Source: Kiritimatiellia bacterium
GTDB taxonomy: Bacteria > Verrucomicrobiota > Kiritimatiellia > WLWN01
Length of the DNA: 64,000 bases
Assembly (NCBI GenBank): GCA_012103575.1
Contig: WLWN01000001.1
Location: forward strand, 1,317,792 to 1,381,791
Direction: 5' to 3'
In this document: positions 22,994 to 32,180 of the stretch, in pieces
Position numbering within the stretch: the first letter of the stretch is position 1
Layout: each line of letters starts with the position of its first letter
Notes under the pieces: model-generated
Seen by the model: only the letters and a program-made list of their open reading frames with translations
Told to the model about the DNA's origin: nothing
Databases searched by the model: none
Translations under genes and position numbers: made by a program

Positions 22994-24054
22994 TCATGCG
23001 GCGATCTCCAAATCGAAACACTCCTGTGCGGGTTTGTATTCTAGGATCTTGCGAGGATAGTTGTTAATCCATTTTTCAATCTCACCAATACGGTCGATGG
23101 TATATTTTCCGATGTTGTCTCCTTTGGCGACGAAACGACAAACCATACGGTTGGCATTTTCGTTGGAGCTTCGTTCCCAGGAAGAATACGGGTGAGCATA
23201 ATAGAGTTTAACACGTCTCTTTTTGCTAAATCCGGAACGTTCCATCTGCTCCACGTCGAGAAACTCGCTCCCGTTATCGGCTGTAATCGACTTGAACATC
23301 GATCTGAATGGGCCAACTCCCATCGATCTTTCGATCGCTTTGAGGGCCTGCAGAACCGATGCCTGTGTTTTATCCGAAAGTTTTCTCACCCTTAGCATTC
23401 GGGTCTTTCTTTCTACTAACGTCATTAAAACCGGTTTTGAAGTTCCTTTTCCGCCGACGATCAAATCCAATTCCCAGTGCCCAAATTCCTCGCGTTTTTC
23501 TACGGTCTTAGGTCGTTTTTCGATACTGGTCCTTCGGGCATGTTGCTTTTTAACCCGCTTAATAGCACGTCTTTTTCGTTTTATCCGTTTTCGTTTTTCC
23601 CATAGGGACTCGTTGCTCACCCCCGGGATGAGACCTTGGTCAATATAGGTATACAGCGTTTTTGTACTCACCGCTGCAGGTCTCTGCTCTTGTTTAAGCA
23701 AAGGAGTAACCACATCGGGTGAGCGTTTGTGAACAAGAATGTGCTCGCTGATAAACACGGCCGTTTCATGATGCTTTCCAAGCTTAAGCTCAGGTCCCTT
23801 GGCCGTCGCATTTAGATCATGAAGTTCCTGGGCTCGATCACTGCTGTATGCTTTCTTCTTTCGCAGCTCTGTATCGAAATGCTCTACCTCCCCACGTTTA
23901 ATTTCGCGCTCTATGGTTCGACGATGCCTTCCCAGATACTGGCTATCTCCAAAGGACGTCCTGGGTTTTTGAGCATTGTTTCAATCATGATCCGTTCTTT
24001 CTGTGTCAAATGCTTGCCTTTTCGGGGATGAATACTACTCTTGATTTGTTCCAT
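22994..24054 (-). pseudogene. IS30-family transposase, second type, frameshifted
   Basis: The gene begins at the ATG at 24054 (MEQIKSSIHPRKGKHLTQKER...PLEIAS), shifts frame near 23940, then continues YLGRHRRTIEREIKRG and the long frame ending at 22994. Restoring one T in GCCAGTATCTG rejoins the two. The catalytic core is intact: GHWELDLIVGGKG (Asp), ITADNGSEF (Asp-Asn) and YSSWERSSNENANRM (Glu). It differs clearly in sequence from the IS30 at 18.9 and 47 kb. Confidence 0.8.
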
Positions 24055-24227
24055 GTCTTTCTCTTTTTTTTGTCTTCTGTCGAGTTTTTAAATCTAGAAG
24101 ATTTCGGCATGGAACACTCCTGTTTTACAATATCTTCTTTTGGGCATTTAATATTATAATTCTCAATCTATATTGAAGCAGGAAATGAACATTGAAAATA
24201 CTGTACATTAAACCATTATAGTCAGAC

Positions 24228-26027
24228 ATGAAAACTAAACCGTCAACAGAGCGAAACGCAAGCGAATCTACACCTTCCAAAGGTTTAATTTTACTACAAA
24301 CAGTAGACCAATGTCGTCAACCCTGTTGGCTACAATTTAGTCACCCTCAAAAGGTTATAACAACATATACCTCAGGCGAAGTCGTCAGTAAACTTCAAGA
24401 AATCGAACAGGAAGTAAATCAAGGATACTATGCTGCCGGGTTTCTTTCGTATGAAGCAGCGCCCGCTTTTGACATTGCTATGAAAACAAAATCACGGACA
24501 GACTCCTGCCCCCTGTTATGGTTTGGCCTATACAAAAGCACCCAAACAATCCCACTATTAACGCCTCCGAGTTGCTTAGATTTTACCCTCTCAGCATGGA
24601 AATCTTCAACCTCATTTGAAGAATACAAACAAAACGTGAACCGTATCAAAGAATACATTGCTGCGGGTGATACCTATCAAGTTAATTATACCATGAAACG
24701 TCACTCAACCTTTCAAGGAGATCCTTTGGGACTCTTTCATGTATTATATAAAAGCCAACAAGTAAACCATAGCGCTTACGTAGATATTGGGGACTATGTC
24801 TTTTGCTCAGCATCTCCTGAACTATTTTTTCGTCTAGACGGGTTAGACATAGAATGTAAACCCATGAAAGGAACAGCTCCTCGTGGACGTTTCTTGGCTG
24901 AAGACAAAGATCAAGCTCAATGGTTAGCCGACTCTCTAAAAAATCGGGCTGAGAATCTTATGATTGTTGACACCGTACGCAATGATCTCGGTCGTTGTAC
25001 GGAAATAGGATCCATTGAGGTTCCCTCCTTATTCCATGTCGAGCGCTATAAAACACTCTTTCAAATGACCTCGACTATAGTCGGAAAAACAGACGCATCC
25101 ATCACTGAAATTTTTCAATCTTTGTTCCCGTGCGCATCCATTACAGGGTCCCCGAAAATACGAACCATGGAAATCATTGCAGAACTTGAAGAACAAACAC
25201 GTGGTATATATACCGGATGCATTGGTTACATAGCACCTCACCGCAGGGCACAATTTAATATAGCGATTCGTACTGTAGAAATCGATAGAGAATCAAACCG
25301 GGCGAGTTATGGATTAGGTGGAGGTATCGTCTGGGATTCTGACCCGAAAAACGAATACGATGAATGTTGCACCAAAGCATTAGTCCTTAAGACAAGACCT
25401 ATTTTATTTGAACTTCTTGAAACGGTCTTGTGGAAGCCTCAACTAGGCCACTTTTTGTTAGATAAACATCTGTTAAGACTAGAACAATCCGCTATATATT
25501 TTGATATACCCATCGACATAGAACACATCAAAGAACTGCTTCTTAAGGCTAGGTCCGATTTTGGTATAAAGCCGCATAAGGTTCGTTTACTTGTAAATCA
25601 AAAAGGTCAACCGAGGGTAGAAGCAGAACCGTTAAATGTATCCCACCCCCATCGACGCTGGAAAATTGCTTTAGCATTAAATCCTGTAAACCCAAACGAT
25701 CGATTCCTGTACCACAAAACAACCCAAAGAGACGTATACCAATCAGCGCGCGAATCATTATCTGCCATGGATGATGTCATTCTTTGGAACAGTAATGAAG
25801 AGATTACCGAATCGTGCTTCGCAAACCTTGTGATTCGTAAAAAAGACAAACTGATCACGCCGTTTACAACATGTGGCTTGCTCGCAGGAACGTACCGTGA
25901 TCACTTGTTGGATACAGGAAAAATCGAAGAAGGTATCATTCATATAGCCGATTTGAAAAAAGCGTGCACGATTTATCTAATTAATTCCGTTAGAGGATGG
26001 ATTTTAACCGACCATACAGGGTTTTAA
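24228..26027 (+). CDS. pabB: Aminodeoxychorismate synthase I / 4-amino-4-deoxychorismate lyase fusion
   Basis: Makes p-aminobenzoate for folate from chorismate. The 599-residue protein has a chorismate-binding PabB domain to about residue 400 (SPELFFRLDGL, CKPMKGTAPRG, NLMIVDTVRNDLGR, SITGSPKIRTMEIIAELE, YTGCIGY). A class IV PLP lyase domain (PabC) follows, with HKVRLLVNQKG, ITESCFANLVIRKKD and TCGLLAGTYRDHLL. This fused arrangement is known in many bacteria. The frame is intact despite the adjacent IS debris. The amidotransferase PabA is not in the window. Confidence 0.95.
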   Translation: MKTKPSTERNASESTPSKGLILLQTVDQCRQPCWLQFSHPQKVITTYTSGEVVSKLQEIEQEVNQGYYAAGFLSYEAAPAFDIAMKTKSRTDSCPLLWFGLYKSTQTIPLLTPPSCLDFTLSAWKSSTSFEEYKQNVNRIKEYIAAGDTYQVNYTMKRHSTFQGDPLGLFHVLYKSQQVNHSAYVDIGDYVFCSASPELFFRLDGLDIECKPMKGTAPRGRFLAEDKDQAQWLADSLKNRAENLMIVDTVRNDLGRCTEIGSIEVPSLFHVERYKTLFQMTSTIVGKTDASITEIFQSLFPCASITGSPKIRTMEIIAELEEQTRGIYTGCIGYIAPHRRAQFNIAIRTVEIDRESNRASYGLGGGIVWDSDPKNEYDECCTKALVLKTRPILFELLETVLWKPQLGHFLLDKHLLRLEQSAIYFDIPIDIEHIKELLLKARSDFGIKPHKVRLLVNQKGQPRVEAEPLNVSHPHRRWKIALALNPVNPNDRFLYHKTTQRDVYQSARESLSAMDDVILWNSNEEITESCFANLVIRKKDKLITPFTTCGLLAGTYRDHLLDTGKIEEGIIHIADLKKACTIYLINSVRGWILTDHTGF

Positions 26028-26076
26028 GAAAAAAATCCCAAATTCCTCAGAAAATGTTAATCAACCAGTCCATCTT

Positions 26077-26826
26077 TCACACATGAGACACGGTTTGCTG
26101 TGCTTCCACTAATTCTTTAATCCCTTTTTCAGCTAACTTCATCATTCTATTGAATTGAGCCTTTGAAAAAGGTTGATCTTCAGCTGTACCTTGTACTTCA
26201 ACAAGTTTACCAGACCCGGTTATCACAATATTCATATCCACTTCAGCAGCCACATCTTCTGTGTAACACAAATCCAATAGAGGGATTCCATCAACAAGTC
26301 CTACACTAATGGCTGCTACGGGTTCCCGAATAGGGTTCGATGTTAGAATGCCTTGTTTTAAAAGTTTATTTATGGCCATGTGCAACGCTGCGAACGTTCC
26401 TGTAATCGAAGCGGTACGGGTCCCCCCATCCGCTTGAAGAACATCACAATCAATCCATAATGTCCGTGACCCTAATAATTTAAGGTCAACGGCCGCCCGT
26501 AACGACCGGCCTATTAAACGTTGTATTTCCTGTGTGCGACCATTCACTTTACCGGCTGTTACTTCTCGACGTGAGCGCTCTGGATTTGCATAGGGCAACA
26601 TACTGTATTCGGCGGTAACCCATCCTCCTTCGACTTTCTGGATTTTCATCCATCGAGGCACAGATTCTTCAATCGATACCGCACAAATCACCTGCGTATT
26701 TCCCATCCGAATCAAAACGGAACTTAAAGCCGCAGGAGCAACTCCTTTTTTAAATTTAACCGGCCGCAAATCATCTGGATTTCTTCCATCATCCCGTTTA
26801 AATACTCGTCTTTTCGTTTTTGGCAT
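26077..26826 (-). CDS. rph: Ribonuclease PH
   Basis: Phosphorolytic 3'-5' exonuclease that trims tRNA 3' ends. The 249-residue protein has normal length and family motifs: DGRNPDDLRPVKFKKG, GWVTAEYSMLPYANPERSRRE, EIQRLIGRSLRAAVDLKLLG, IDCDVLQADGGTRTASITG, and DLCYTEDVAAEVDMNIV. It converges with pabB across a 49-bp gap. Confidence 0.97.
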   Translation of the reverse strand: MPKTKRRVFKRDDGRNPDDLRPVKFKKGVAPAALSSVLIRMGNTQVICAVSIEESVPRWMKIQKVEGGWVTAEYSMLPYANPERSRREVTAGKVNGRTQEIQRLIGRSLRAAVDLKLLGSRTLWIDCDVLQADGGTRTASITGTFAALHMAINKLLKQGILTSNPIREPVAAISVGLVDGIPLLDLCYTEDVAAEVDMNIVITGSGKLVEVQGTAEDQPFSKAQFNRMMKLAEKGIKELVEAQQTVSHV

Positions 26827-27066
26827 TTTCTTTGCTTTCTTTTTTGGTACAAATTAGTTGAACAGAAGGTAACAAAGACAACGAAGTTCAACATTGTCGA
26901 TAACGACTGTTTCTGTATATCAAACAGCATCATGATGATAGAGTTTTATCGCCACAGAAAACACAAAATTTCACAAAAAAAGATTTTTTCAGCTTGATCA
27001 ACGGTATCGAAAGAATCTCATTAACATTTAACTTTTGTGTGTTTCGCGGGCAAAGAATCCTAAACG
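26827..27066. other. Gene-free interval
   Basis: 240 bp between rph and a membrane-protein gene, both on the minus strand. I see no gene, repeat or clear terminator; it is AT-rich and likely carries the rph promoter. Confidence 0.4.
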
Positions 27067-27612
27067 TTAGTAAACAGAAAGCGCTAAAACGAACAACAAC
27101 GCTGCAACGCCTAATCCGCTTACCCCTACCATTCTAGAACGGGTACTGTTTTTAAGAAAATACGATCCGATTTGGCGGAATCGATAAGGATGCAACACAA
27201 GCATGATGCCTGCTACAATCCATATATAAATCATAACCGATACAACTAAACGCCATAAAGAATCATGGAAGCGGGTTTCCATAAGAATTGGATTAGATAT
27301 AAGTAACAGAAGCCCTCCCAACACTCGGGGTGCTAATAATTCACTCACGAACATCATGATGAGGACAAACGCAATGGGGGTTGCGATATAGACCAATTTA
27401 GTAAGCCAGATGCTTCCTAAAAGAGGAGGATTGCTAACCAACATCCAAGCCGCCCACGGCAAAGCGATCATCAATAGAATTCGGGCTGGCCATATACTTC
27501 GAGGAAAAGATTCAATAATGCTTCGACAAGCAGAAGGCCTAAATAACGCAAATCCGAACAGCGCCACATGAACCCCTCCTACAATAGATGCAATGATAGC
27601 TAATGTTGACAT
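27067..27612 (-). CDS. Conserved multi-pass membrane protein, function unknown
   Basis: 181 residues with about five predicted transmembrane helices (LAIIASIVGGVHVALFGFAL; ARILLMIALPWAAWML; LVYIATPIAFVLIMMFV; LVVSVMIYIWIVAGIMLVL; GVAALLFVLALSVY) and short loops. It has no motif I can assign. The start is at an ATG followed by STLAIIAS. The absence of frame damage suggests it is in use. It has no operon partner. Confidence 0.7.
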   Translation of the reverse strand: MSTLAIIASIVGGVHVALFGFALFRPSACRSIIESFPRSIWPARILLMIALPWAAWMLVSNPPLLGSIWLTKLVYIATPIAFVLIMMFVSELLAPRVLGGLLLLISNPILMETRFHDSLWRLVVSVMIYIWIVAGIMLVLHPYRFRQIGSYFLKNSTRSRMVGVSGLGVAALLFVLALSVY

Positions 27613-27826
27613 AGTGATTATAATGATTCGTTTTTAAATCTTTGAATTTCGAAATAAACCCAAGTAAAGCGAATCGAGGATGGTACATGGAAGAGAACCT
27701 TTAATCAAGCCATGTGTGTTTTTGTCTTTCATTTTTTTAGTTGCTCAAGGATTGTCAGAGATGCACAAAGGTTAAATAGCCGGGAAAGATATATGGATAG
27801 GAGAAAGATATCGCCTCAGAATAGCG

Positions 27827-27855
27827 AAAGCCCTTAATAAACTGGGCTTTTTTTG
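27827..27855 (+). terminator. Rho-independent terminator-like hairpin, orphan
   Basis: AAAGCCC and GGGCTTT form a 7-bp stem with a 10-base loop, followed by a T-run, reading on the plus strand. No plus-strand gene lies upstream within 1.8 kb. It may end an unannotated small RNA or be left over from a deleted gene. The rest of the 27613-27907 gap shows nothing I can name. Confidence 0.6.
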
Positions 27856-27907
27856 TCTTTATGGCGACCACCTACCCACAGACTTTTTTAAGAGGGAAGA
27901 TACTACA

Positions 27908-28240
27908 CTACTCCAACGAGCAATCCGGAGAATACGGATTCCTCCCACAAGGTTTACAATGCCCGCCGATCCAAACCTGATCAAATTGATTCATAATGCT
28001 TCCCACCATAACGAGATCATCAGTAAGAATACCAGATTCAAAATTTCTTCGATTCTCACTCTTTGCACCCATACCCGCACCCGTCAGATTAGCAATTCCC
28101 ATATAAGCTCTTTTCCCGTCAACAATTACGCTTTTGAAGTGAACCCCCGGACAAAGCATACGTTCTAGCCCCTCTATCAAGGGGGGAAATCTATCAAAGT
28201 CCTTCCTGAAATTGGGGCTTGGTTCTTTGGCATGTAGCAA
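27908..28240 (-). pseudogene. Phospholipase D-like protein, C-terminal fragment
   Basis: Carries one HKD-type motif, HFKSVIVDGKRAYMGIANLTGAG, then RRNFESGILTDD and a C-terminal cysteine cluster (CKPCGRNPYSPDC). All are typical of small PLD-like proteins. Residues upstream of the nominal start (ISVRLLHAKEPSP) are homologous too, so the N-terminus was lost, evidently by IS630 insertion at about 28268. The PLD fold needs two HKD motifs per active site, either in one chain or by dimerisation. Confidence 0.75.
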
Positions 28241-28325
28241 ACGGACTGATATCCCCTACTCTATCATAGAGCTTGTCCCAAAAACATGAGTATAGCAACG
28301 GCGGCGTGCGATAGATGCCTACAAA

Positions 28326-28688
28326 ATGGGCAAAGGTTCCCAGGCCGATATCGCATCTTCTTATCGTGTAGATCTTAGAACGTTTCAGCGTGGGCTCTCT
28401 CGTTTCAACGAAACCGGACAGACCGCTCCCCGACCGCGTGGGCATCGTCAGGCCCTCTACAGCGGAAAGCAGCTCAAGGCGTTGGCTCAACTGGGGGGCA
28501 AACATCCCGATGCAACGCTTGAAGAACTCAAGAACATGAGCGGCGTGAAGGGGTCGATCATGGCCGTACAGTGGGCGTTGAATCGGTTGGGCTGCCGGTA
28601 TAAAAGAAACGCTTCACGCCAGCGAGCAAGACCGGTCGGATGTAAATCTCTTGAGAAAGCAGTGGATCCAAGAGGTAGCCAAACTTGA
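28326..28688 (+). CDS. IS630 transposase, DNA-binding ORF (copy 2)
   Basis: 120 residues starting MGKGSQADIASSYRVDLRTF; nearly identical to copy 1 from that point. An in-frame start further upstream is lost because about 11 bp are missing before GGCGGCGTGCG. It overlaps the catalytic ORF in a different frame exactly as in copy 1. Confidence 0.78.
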   Translation: MGKGSQADIASSYRVDLRTFQRGLSRFNETGQTAPRPRGHRQALYSGKQLKALAQLGGKHPDATLEELKNMSGVKGSIMAVQWALNRLGCRYKRNASRQRARPVGCKSLEKAVDPRGSQT

Positions 28689-29214
28689 TCCAAGTCGCCT
28701 TGTCTTTATTGATGAATCCGGGGCGAAAACTAATATGACTTGTCTGCGGGGCCGGGCGTTGGGCGGGAACAGGCTTTTTGCCAAAACGCCTCATGGACAT
28801 TGGTATACCACCACCTTGATTTCTTCGGTCCGCCTGGACGGAACAACAGCGGCCATGGAGGGGGAGGGGGCGACAGACACGGCTGTTTTTGGAGAATATA
28901 TTCGCCGGGTTCTTCTCCCGACTCTTTCACCTGAAGACATCGTCATCATGGACAATCTTCGCGTCCATTACAATCCCAGGGTCATTGAACTCATTGAGTC
29001 ATGTGGGGCCCATGTAAGATTCCTTCCACCCTACAGCCCCGATTCCAACCCCATTGAAAAAATGTGGGGCAAGATAAAGAATCGGTTGGGCAGCCTTGCA
29101 GCCCGCAGTCAGCAGGAACTATCTGAAGCGATCACACAAGCGTTCGAAGAGGTTTCTCCCGACGACGTAATCGGCTGGTTTTCTTCGTGCTACATCGCGA
29201 CACCTCAATCGTGA
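28651..29214 (+). CDS. IS630 transposase, DDE catalytic ORF (copy 2)
   Basis: 187 residues with FIDESGAKTNMTCLRGRA, IVIMDNLRVHYNPRV and PPYSPDSNPIEKMWGKIK. The TTG at its nominal start is inside homologous sequence, so expression as one transposase would require a frame change upstream, near TATAAAAG. Confidence 0.82.
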   Translation: MRKQWIQEVAKLDPSRLVFIDESGAKTNMTCLRGRALGGNRLFAKTPHGHWYTTTLISSVRLDGTTAAMEGEGATDTAVFGEYIRRVLLPTLSPEDIVIMDNLRVHYNPRVIELIESCGAHVRFLPPYSPDSNPIEKMWGKIKNRLGSLAARSQQELSEAITQAFEEVSPDDVIGWFSSCYIATPQS

Positions 29215-29221
29215 AGCACTC

Positions 29222-29412
29222 TAAGGCGACTGCGCAAAGAGGCCTACGCCCCAAAATGGTCAAATCAGAGTGAATCTGACCTGTACGCTCAAAAAATTCA
29301 TCAGGGTGATACTTGCCGGTCCCAATCCGCCCAAAAGCGAGCATCTCAAGGAAAAAGTTTTCAACTTTTGAGCCCCAAAACACCTTCCGAAGCGATAGCT
29401 GACGGATTCAGG
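29222..29412 (+). repeat. IS1380 right-end fragment
   Basis: About 190 bp nearly identical to 53745-53934, the non-coding tail of the IS1380 at 52-54 kb, ending with the same terminal repeat (CTGACGGATTCAGG). It abuts the IS630 copy directly, so most of this IS1380 was removed. It forms the downstream border of the PKS region. Confidence 0.85.
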
Positions 29413-29457
29413 TAAAACCTTCCCAATAACAAAACGTTTGTTGAACTACAGAATTTT

Positions 29458-30810
29458 TTATTCTGTTAATTGTAATGCTTCGGAAATACTGATTTTATTT
29501 TTTTCTATTTGGTCTAATGCTTCTTCGTAGAGATTCATATCAAAGCCGACCTCATCATTGCTTTGATCATTTGAAGTTCCATTATTTAATTGATGCGTTT
29601 GATGACTGGGAGAAAGCACATCTCCTGACGCCCAGTAACGCTCTCTTGTAAAAGGATAAGTCGGTAAGCTGATACGTTGAGGTTGGTCCTCACCGTAAAG
29701 CTTATTCCAATCAAAAGCTAAACCATTAACCCATAAATCTAAGAGCTTAGAAAATTTCCCGCGCTGTACCCATTTGTCGATAATTTCCTGAAGTTTTTCA
29801 TCCGCAGTAAAGATAGCTAAGGTTCTATTTTTTCGTTTGATCTGTCCACGGTAAAGGTTTTCCACATCACCTTGATTTGCTAAAAAACCTTCCAGTTTTT
29901 TTAACAGTTCATCGATAGACTTCACGATTAATCCCAATCGCTCTTCCATGGCTTCACGCCCCACTTGGAGGGTGTAGGCCACGTCTTGAAGACGTGGCGT
30001 CAAAGGTCGAAGATCCAGCGTCGAAGGATGGACGTAATCAATAAGGTTTTTGGCATACACTCTGAGACGATCTTCATTCTTCGCCGATAACACAATCAAA
30101 GCGGGGCGGTCAACAGGAACCTTCGACTTAGGACCTTGGACCTTGGACTCATCGAGGTACTCCTCGATGACCATATGCGCATTCGTCCCGCTAAATCCAA
30201 AGGAACTGATGGCGGCTCGGCGTTTTTGCGCTTCTGAAATGTCCCAATCTTTACAGGTTGTATTTACGTAAAAAGGCGAATCTTTCAATTGTATATGTTC
30301 GTTTAAAGTATCGTAGTTAATGGTAGGTGGTAGTTTTTTGTGTTTTAAAGATAAAAGAATTTTGATCACCCCAGCGACTCCTGTTGCGGCTAACAAATGC
30401 CCGACATTGCTTTTTAGCGCTCCCAAAGCACAATAATTTTTTTTCTTTGTATAATGTCGAAAAGATGTTTTTAATGCTTCCACTTCAATCGGATCACCTA
30501 GTTTGGTTCCTGTGCCATGAGTCTCTATCAACTGTATATCTTCTGGATTCATGGAATATTTATCATAGACATCCTTTTCTAGTCGTGTTTGAGAGTCTCC
30601 ATTAGGCGCGGTAATTCCATTTGTTTTCCCATCTTGATTCACGCCCCACCCTTGAATGACTCCATGAATTTGGTCATTATCTCTGACGGCATCTTCCAGC
30701 CGTTTTAGTAAAACAACTCCTACTCCTTCACTGGGAACGAATCCATTGGCACGTTGATCAAAAGTAAAGCAACGGCCCTCTGGTGACAACATACCGGCCT
30801 TGCTCGTCAT
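29458..30810 (-). CDS. Trans-AT PKS fragment H: KS4 C-terminal half and docking end
   Basis: 450 residues. It starts inside KS4 (IMTSKAGMLSPEGRCFTF) and has both catalytic histidines (IETHGTGTKLGDP; SNVGHLLAATG) and the KS end SSFGFSGTNAHMVIEEYL. The post-KS linker follows, ending LPTYPFTRERYW. The last part, YEEALDQIEKNKISISEALQL, resembles a C-terminal docking helix, so KS4 ends the protein and the next module would start on a separate polypeptide that is not present here. The KS4 cysteine is in fragment G, one frame away (shift near 30811-30820). The linker is partly built of heptamer repeats. Confidence 0.85.
   Translation of the reverse strand: MTSKAGMLSPEGRCFTFDQRANGFVPSEGVGVVLLKRLEDAVRDNDQIHGVIQGWGVNQDGKTNGITAPNGDSQTRLEKDVYDKYSMNPEDIQLIETHGTGTKLGDPIEVEALKTSFRHYTKKKNYCALGALKSNVGHLLAATGVAGVIKILLSLKHKKLPPTINYDTLNEHIQLKDSPFYVNTTCKDWDISEAQKRRAAISSFGFSGTNAHMVIEEYLDESKVQGPKSKVPVDRPALIVLSAKNEDRLRVYAKNLIDYVHPSTLDLRPLTPRLQDVAYTLQVGREAMEERLGLIVKSIDELLKKLEGFLANQGDVENLYRGQIKRKNRTLAIFTADEKLQEIIDKWVQRGKFSKLLDLWVNGLAFDWNKLYGEDQPQRISLPTYPFTRERYWASGDVLSPSHQTHQLNNGTSNDQSNDEVGFDMNLYEEALDQIEKNKISISEALQLTE
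29999..30148. repeat. GTCNAAG heptamer arrays inside PKS linker (fragment H)
   Basis: Two short arrays of a seven-base unit (plus-strand GTCNAAG at 29999-30028; CTTNGAC/TTAGGAC at 30121-30148) encode the linker residues after KS4. The same unit recurs at the homologous places near 34.4-34.5 kb and 39.6-39.77 kb, and in non-coding DNA at 59049-59097. Confidence 0.7.
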
Positions 30811-31840
30811 AATATGCGGCAGGCCCTGCCATCACACAGACCCCGCCTGCTAACACTAAATCGCTACTTCCTAATACTAAGCTGTCGCATCCAGAAGCAA
30901 TGGCGACTAAAGATGATGAACAAGCCGCATCAATGGCTAAACACGGCCCTTGCAAATTGAGTAAATAGGCAATTCGCGCCGCTAGGATAGACATGGCTCC
31001 TCCCATAAGGCCTTGCGCATTGATATCTCCTGAACCGAGTAACTGTCTATAATCATTAGTCGTACATCCCGCAAAGACACCACATTTACTTCCAGATAAG
31101 TTCGAAGGCTTGTACCCCGCATCTTCGATACATCCCCAGCATGTTTCTAGAAAAAGCCGCTGCTGAGGATCCATTGATTCTGCTTCCAAAGGAGAAATAT
31201 TGGAAAACAAAGGATCAAACTTATCCGCATCCTCTAAAAGACCCACCCACTTGGAATAGGTTTTTCCAGAAATCTCTGGGTCAGGATTATAATACTGATC
31301 GATAGACCAACGTTCAGCAGGAATTTCTGATATACAATCTCTCCCATTGACAAGATTATCCCAAAACTCTCGTATGGTTTTTGCTTTGGGGAATTGACCA
31401 GCCATTCCGATCACTGCAATGGCTGGAGTCGTTTGTTCCTTTCGTTGATCCTGCTCCACTATCGTTAAAGATCTAACAATAGGTCTGCGTTCAATTCTTG
31501 CGAGTGGGCGAGTTGTTTGACGAATAGGGAGCTTTTTTTGAGGAGATATAGAAGGGCTTAGAATGGGTTTCTTTTTCCAAAGGGATACGCCCTGTTCTTT
31601 TCTTTTTTTGATCACATGGTTCGTAAGTTTAGTAAGCGTCGGATGATTATACACCTCAGGCGCTGCCATTGATATTCCATAATGGTCACTGACTTGACGC
31701 ATCCACGTTGCGCTTGAAATTGAATCCAATCCCATCTCTATAAACGCGGCTTCGTCATCAACCTGTGCTACCTGCATACTCAGCTCTTCTGCTAGGGGTT
31801 TCCCGAAGCTTTTTGAGAACCGATTCAAAAAGCGTTTCAT
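30758..31840 (-). CDS. Trans-AT PKS fragment G: ACP4 and KS4 N-terminal half
   Basis: 360 residues. ACP4 (LAEELSMQVAQ...EMGLDSISSATWMRQV) carries the phosphopantetheine Ser and a Trp six residues later. KS4 starts at IAVIGMAGQFPKA and includes the active-site Cys (DAACSSSLVAIASG). The reading then leaves the KS frame after GGVCVMAGPA. Homology resumes in fragment H, implying a one-base insertion around 30811-30820. The N-terminal dozen residues are out of frame with the real ACP start, which lies in fragment F (extra base in the G4 at 31795-31798). Confidence 0.85.
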   Translation of the reverse strand: MKRFLNRFSKSFGKPLAEELSMQVAQVDDEAAFIEMGLDSISSATWMRQVSDHYGISMAAPEVYNHPTLTKLTNHVIKKRKEQGVSLWKKKPILSPSISPQKKLPIRQTTRPLARIERRPIVRSLTIVEQDQRKEQTTPAIAVIGMAGQFPKAKTIREFWDNLVNGRDCISEIPAERWSIDQYYNPDPEISGKTYSKWVGLLEDADKFDPLFSNISPLEAESMDPQQRLFLETCWGCIEDAGYKPSNLSGSKCGVFAGCTTNDYRQLLGSGDINAQGLMGGAMSILAARIAYLLNLQGPCLAIDAACSSSLVAIASGCDSLVLGSSDLVLAGGVCVMAGPAAYYDEQGRYVVTRGPLLYF

Positions 31841-32180
31841 CTGTCTCTTCAGATTGAATCTCCCGAGGTTTAAACACCCGCTGAGGTGGGTCTACTAAAT
31901 CTCCATGCAGTTTTTTCTTGGAAGATATAGGGATTGAAGTGGCCTTCTTTGTTGAAGCAAAACATCCCTGTTCTTTTCCCTTCTTGATCACATGCTTCGT
32001 AAGCCTGATAAGCGTCGGATGATTATACACCTCAGGCGCTGCCATCGACACTCCATAATGGTCACTGACCTGTCGCATCCACGTCGCGCTTGAAATTGAA
32101 TCCAATCCCATCTCTATAAACGCGGCTTCGTCATCAACTTGTGCTGCCTGCATACTCAGTTCTTCTGCCAAGGTTTCCCG
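31620..32180. repeat. Tandem duplication of ACP-coding DNA
   Basis: The ACP3 and ACP4 segments are two nearly identical DNA copies about 380 bp apart. They differ at scattered third positions and in a few residues (QAAQ/QVAQ, YGVSM/YGISM). Confidence 0.85.

Larger units (their letters stand above)
28269..29221 (+). mobile_element. IS630-family element, copy 2
   Basis: About 953 bp with TA on both sides (28267-28268 and 29222-29223). The right end matches copy 1 (reversed GAGTGCTTCACGATTGAGG). The left end is shorter and different (GAGCTTGTCCC...), lacking about 30 bp of the terminal sequence of copy 1. The left flank is the PLD gene and the right flank an IS1380 tail, so the flanks are not one contiguous gene. 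Confidence 0.8.

Noticed and set aside
27740..27856. Cyclic-di-GMP or other riboswitch before the orphan terminator
   Set aside because: A few bases resemble the class I consensus (GCACAAAGG), but the conserved core could not be laid out and no plus-strand gene follows.
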